Assembly (NCBI GenBank): GCA_030433805.1
Contig: JARUXA010000010.1
Location: 62,001 to 126,000 of the forward strand
Direction of reading: 5' to 3'
Source: Sphingomonas sp. PsM26
Lineage (GTDB): Bacteria > Pseudomonadota > Alphaproteobacteria > Sphingomonadales > Sphingomonadaceae
Length of the DNA stretch: 64,000 nucleotides
The notes beneath the pieces are model-generated. The model had not been told where the DNA came from and ran no database searches. It saw nothing but the letters and a program-made list of their open reading frames with translations. Numbering within the stretch: position 1 is the first letter of the stretch; every line of letters starts with the position of its first letter. This document shows positions 63,443 to 64,000 of the stretch, in pieces. The translations under genes and the position numbers were made by a program.

Positions 63443-63850
63443 TCATTTCAGCAGATCGATCGTGCGCATGGTCATGCCGCGCGCCGCTTCGATCGCGTTG
63501 AGATTGGCTTCGTACGAGCGCTGCGCCGCCTTCATGTCGGCCATTTCGACCAGACCGTTGACGTTGGGCGTCAGCACATAGCCGCGCGCATCCGCCGCCG
63601 GATTGCCCGGCTGATAGACGCGCTGGAATTCCGATTTGTCGGTTGCGACCCCGCCGACCTTGACCGTCGTCGCGCCGCTCGCGCGGTCGACCTCGGCCTT
63701 GAAGGTCGGGATGCGGCGGCGATAGGGCGCGCCGCCCGGCGTGGTCGCGACCGAACTCTGGTTCGCGAGATTCTCGGCGATGATCCGCATCCGCAGCGAT
63801 TGCGCGCGCAGACCCGAGGCCGAAACCGATACCGTGCTGTCCTGCCCCAT
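63443..63850 (-). CDS. flgC: Flagellar proximal rod protein FlgC
   Basis: 135 residues from ATG 63850; a TTG at 63871 would add seven. The rod motif A-S-G-L-R-A-Q-S-L-R-M-R-I-I-A-E-N-L-A-N is at 10-29. P-Y-R-R-R-I and the C-terminal E-M-A-D-M-K-A-A-Q-R-S-Y-E-A-N are typical of FlgC. It forms part of the proximal rod. flgB is not upstream on this strand within the window. Confidence 0.94.
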   Translation of the reverse strand: MGQDSTVSVSASGLRAQSLRMRIIAENLANQSSVATTPGGAPYRRRIPTFKAEVDRASGATTVKVGGVATDKSEFQRVYQPGNPAADARGYVLTPNVNGLVEMADMKAAQRSYEANLNAIEAARGMTMRTIDLLK

Positions 63851-63965
63851 GCCGTTCAATCCCCGACCCAATGCCTAACGGGGGAGGCAGGCAAGGATTG
63901 CCGCCTCCGACCATCTTATAGGCAAGTTTTTCCGGGTCGGGTCCGGGTCCCCCCAATTTCGCTCC

Positions 63966-63971
63966 TATAAT
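63966..63971 (+). promoter_or_regulatory. -10 element before a gene at the window end
   Basis: TCCTATAAT with perfect TATAAT, 24 bp before the ATG at 63995. It shares CCTATAAT with the element before fliL, but here it is not palindromic. Confidence 0.4.
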
Positions 63972-63994
63972 TCTGGGCGAGAGGGAGCTTTACC

Positions 63995-64000
63995 ATGTCC
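63995..64000 (+). CDS. Start of a plus-strand gene cut by the window end
   Basis: ATGTCC is preceded by GAGGGAG at 63981-63987, a strong ribosome-binding site at the right distance, and by a TATAAT box. Only two codons are visible. A flagellar gene is likely from the setting, but the product cannot be told. Confidence 0.45.

Overview
The window reads as chromosomal DNA of an alphaproteobacterium, most likely a Sphingomonas or close sphingomonad. Supporting signs are high GC, a circularly permuted two-piece tmRNA whose tag reads ANDNEALAIAA, a DivK response regulator next to a DUF3572 gene, a NADH dehydrogenase accessory subunit of the NDUFS4 type, a large TonB-dependent receptor, and REP-like palindromes typical of these genomes. 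No tRNA or rRNA gene, prophage, classical insertion sequence or CRISPR array was seen.

Layout. 1-1830: a glycosyltransferase (cut by the edge) and an aminoglycoside-phosphotransferase-like kinase. 2087-6363: RNase D, lptC, lptA, lptB and rpoN, the lipopolysaccharide transport and sigma-54 cluster. 6395-13899: TerC, a two-domain cold shock protein, proline iminopeptidase, amidohydrolase, ATP-dependent DNA ligase, metallophosphoesterase and Dps. 14036-17966: rpmG, divK, DUF3572, a HAD hydrolase, a RidA-like protein and a sugar MFS transporter. 18138-18515: a GIY-YIG nuclease gene boxed by exact inverted repeats. 18582-27794: chorismate mutase, polyprenyl diphosphate synthase, CDF metal transporter, HrpB, a complex I subunit, NUDIX, two TPM proteins, LemA, MscL and an Rrf2 regulator. 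27900-32673: tmRNA, the UdgX/radical SAM DNA-repair pair, a GT87-like membrane protein and a glycine-zipper protein. 32741-37111: the rpmI-rplT-pheS-pheT block, interrupted by REP-like repeats and a truncated GIY-YIG reading frame. 37278-44500: AsmA, HisN, a diguanylate cyclase, a 36-residue peptide behind a near-consensus sigma-54 promoter, an S41 peptidase, a YciE/YciF-like protein and a PhnA-domain protein. 44526-48885: a decayed beta-glucosidase and LacI remnant beside an intact TonB-dependent receptor. 48945-50965: a two-component system. 51061-63850: a flagellar region (flgFGAH, fliLM, DUF6468-like, motE, fliE, fliQ, fliR, flhB, flgC) interrupted by mntP with its manganese riboswitch and by several unknown genes.

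Working together. The lptABC genes supply the lipopolysaccharide bridge. RpoN made here could drive the small peptide at 41625 and possibly flagellar genes elsewhere. The flagellar block encodes rod, L-ring, P-ring chaperone, switch, export gate and stator-associated parts.

Most interesting signal. Three palindrome families share the form GTCA + 7-bp stem + 4-5 nt loop. Members sit directly against an intact GIY-YIG nuclease gene (as exact 33-bp inverted repeats) and against a second, truncated GIY-YIG frame whose start and stop codons come from the repeats. I infer a REP-like mobile family associated with a GIY-YIG nuclease, comparable in layout to REP elements and their RAYT transposases.
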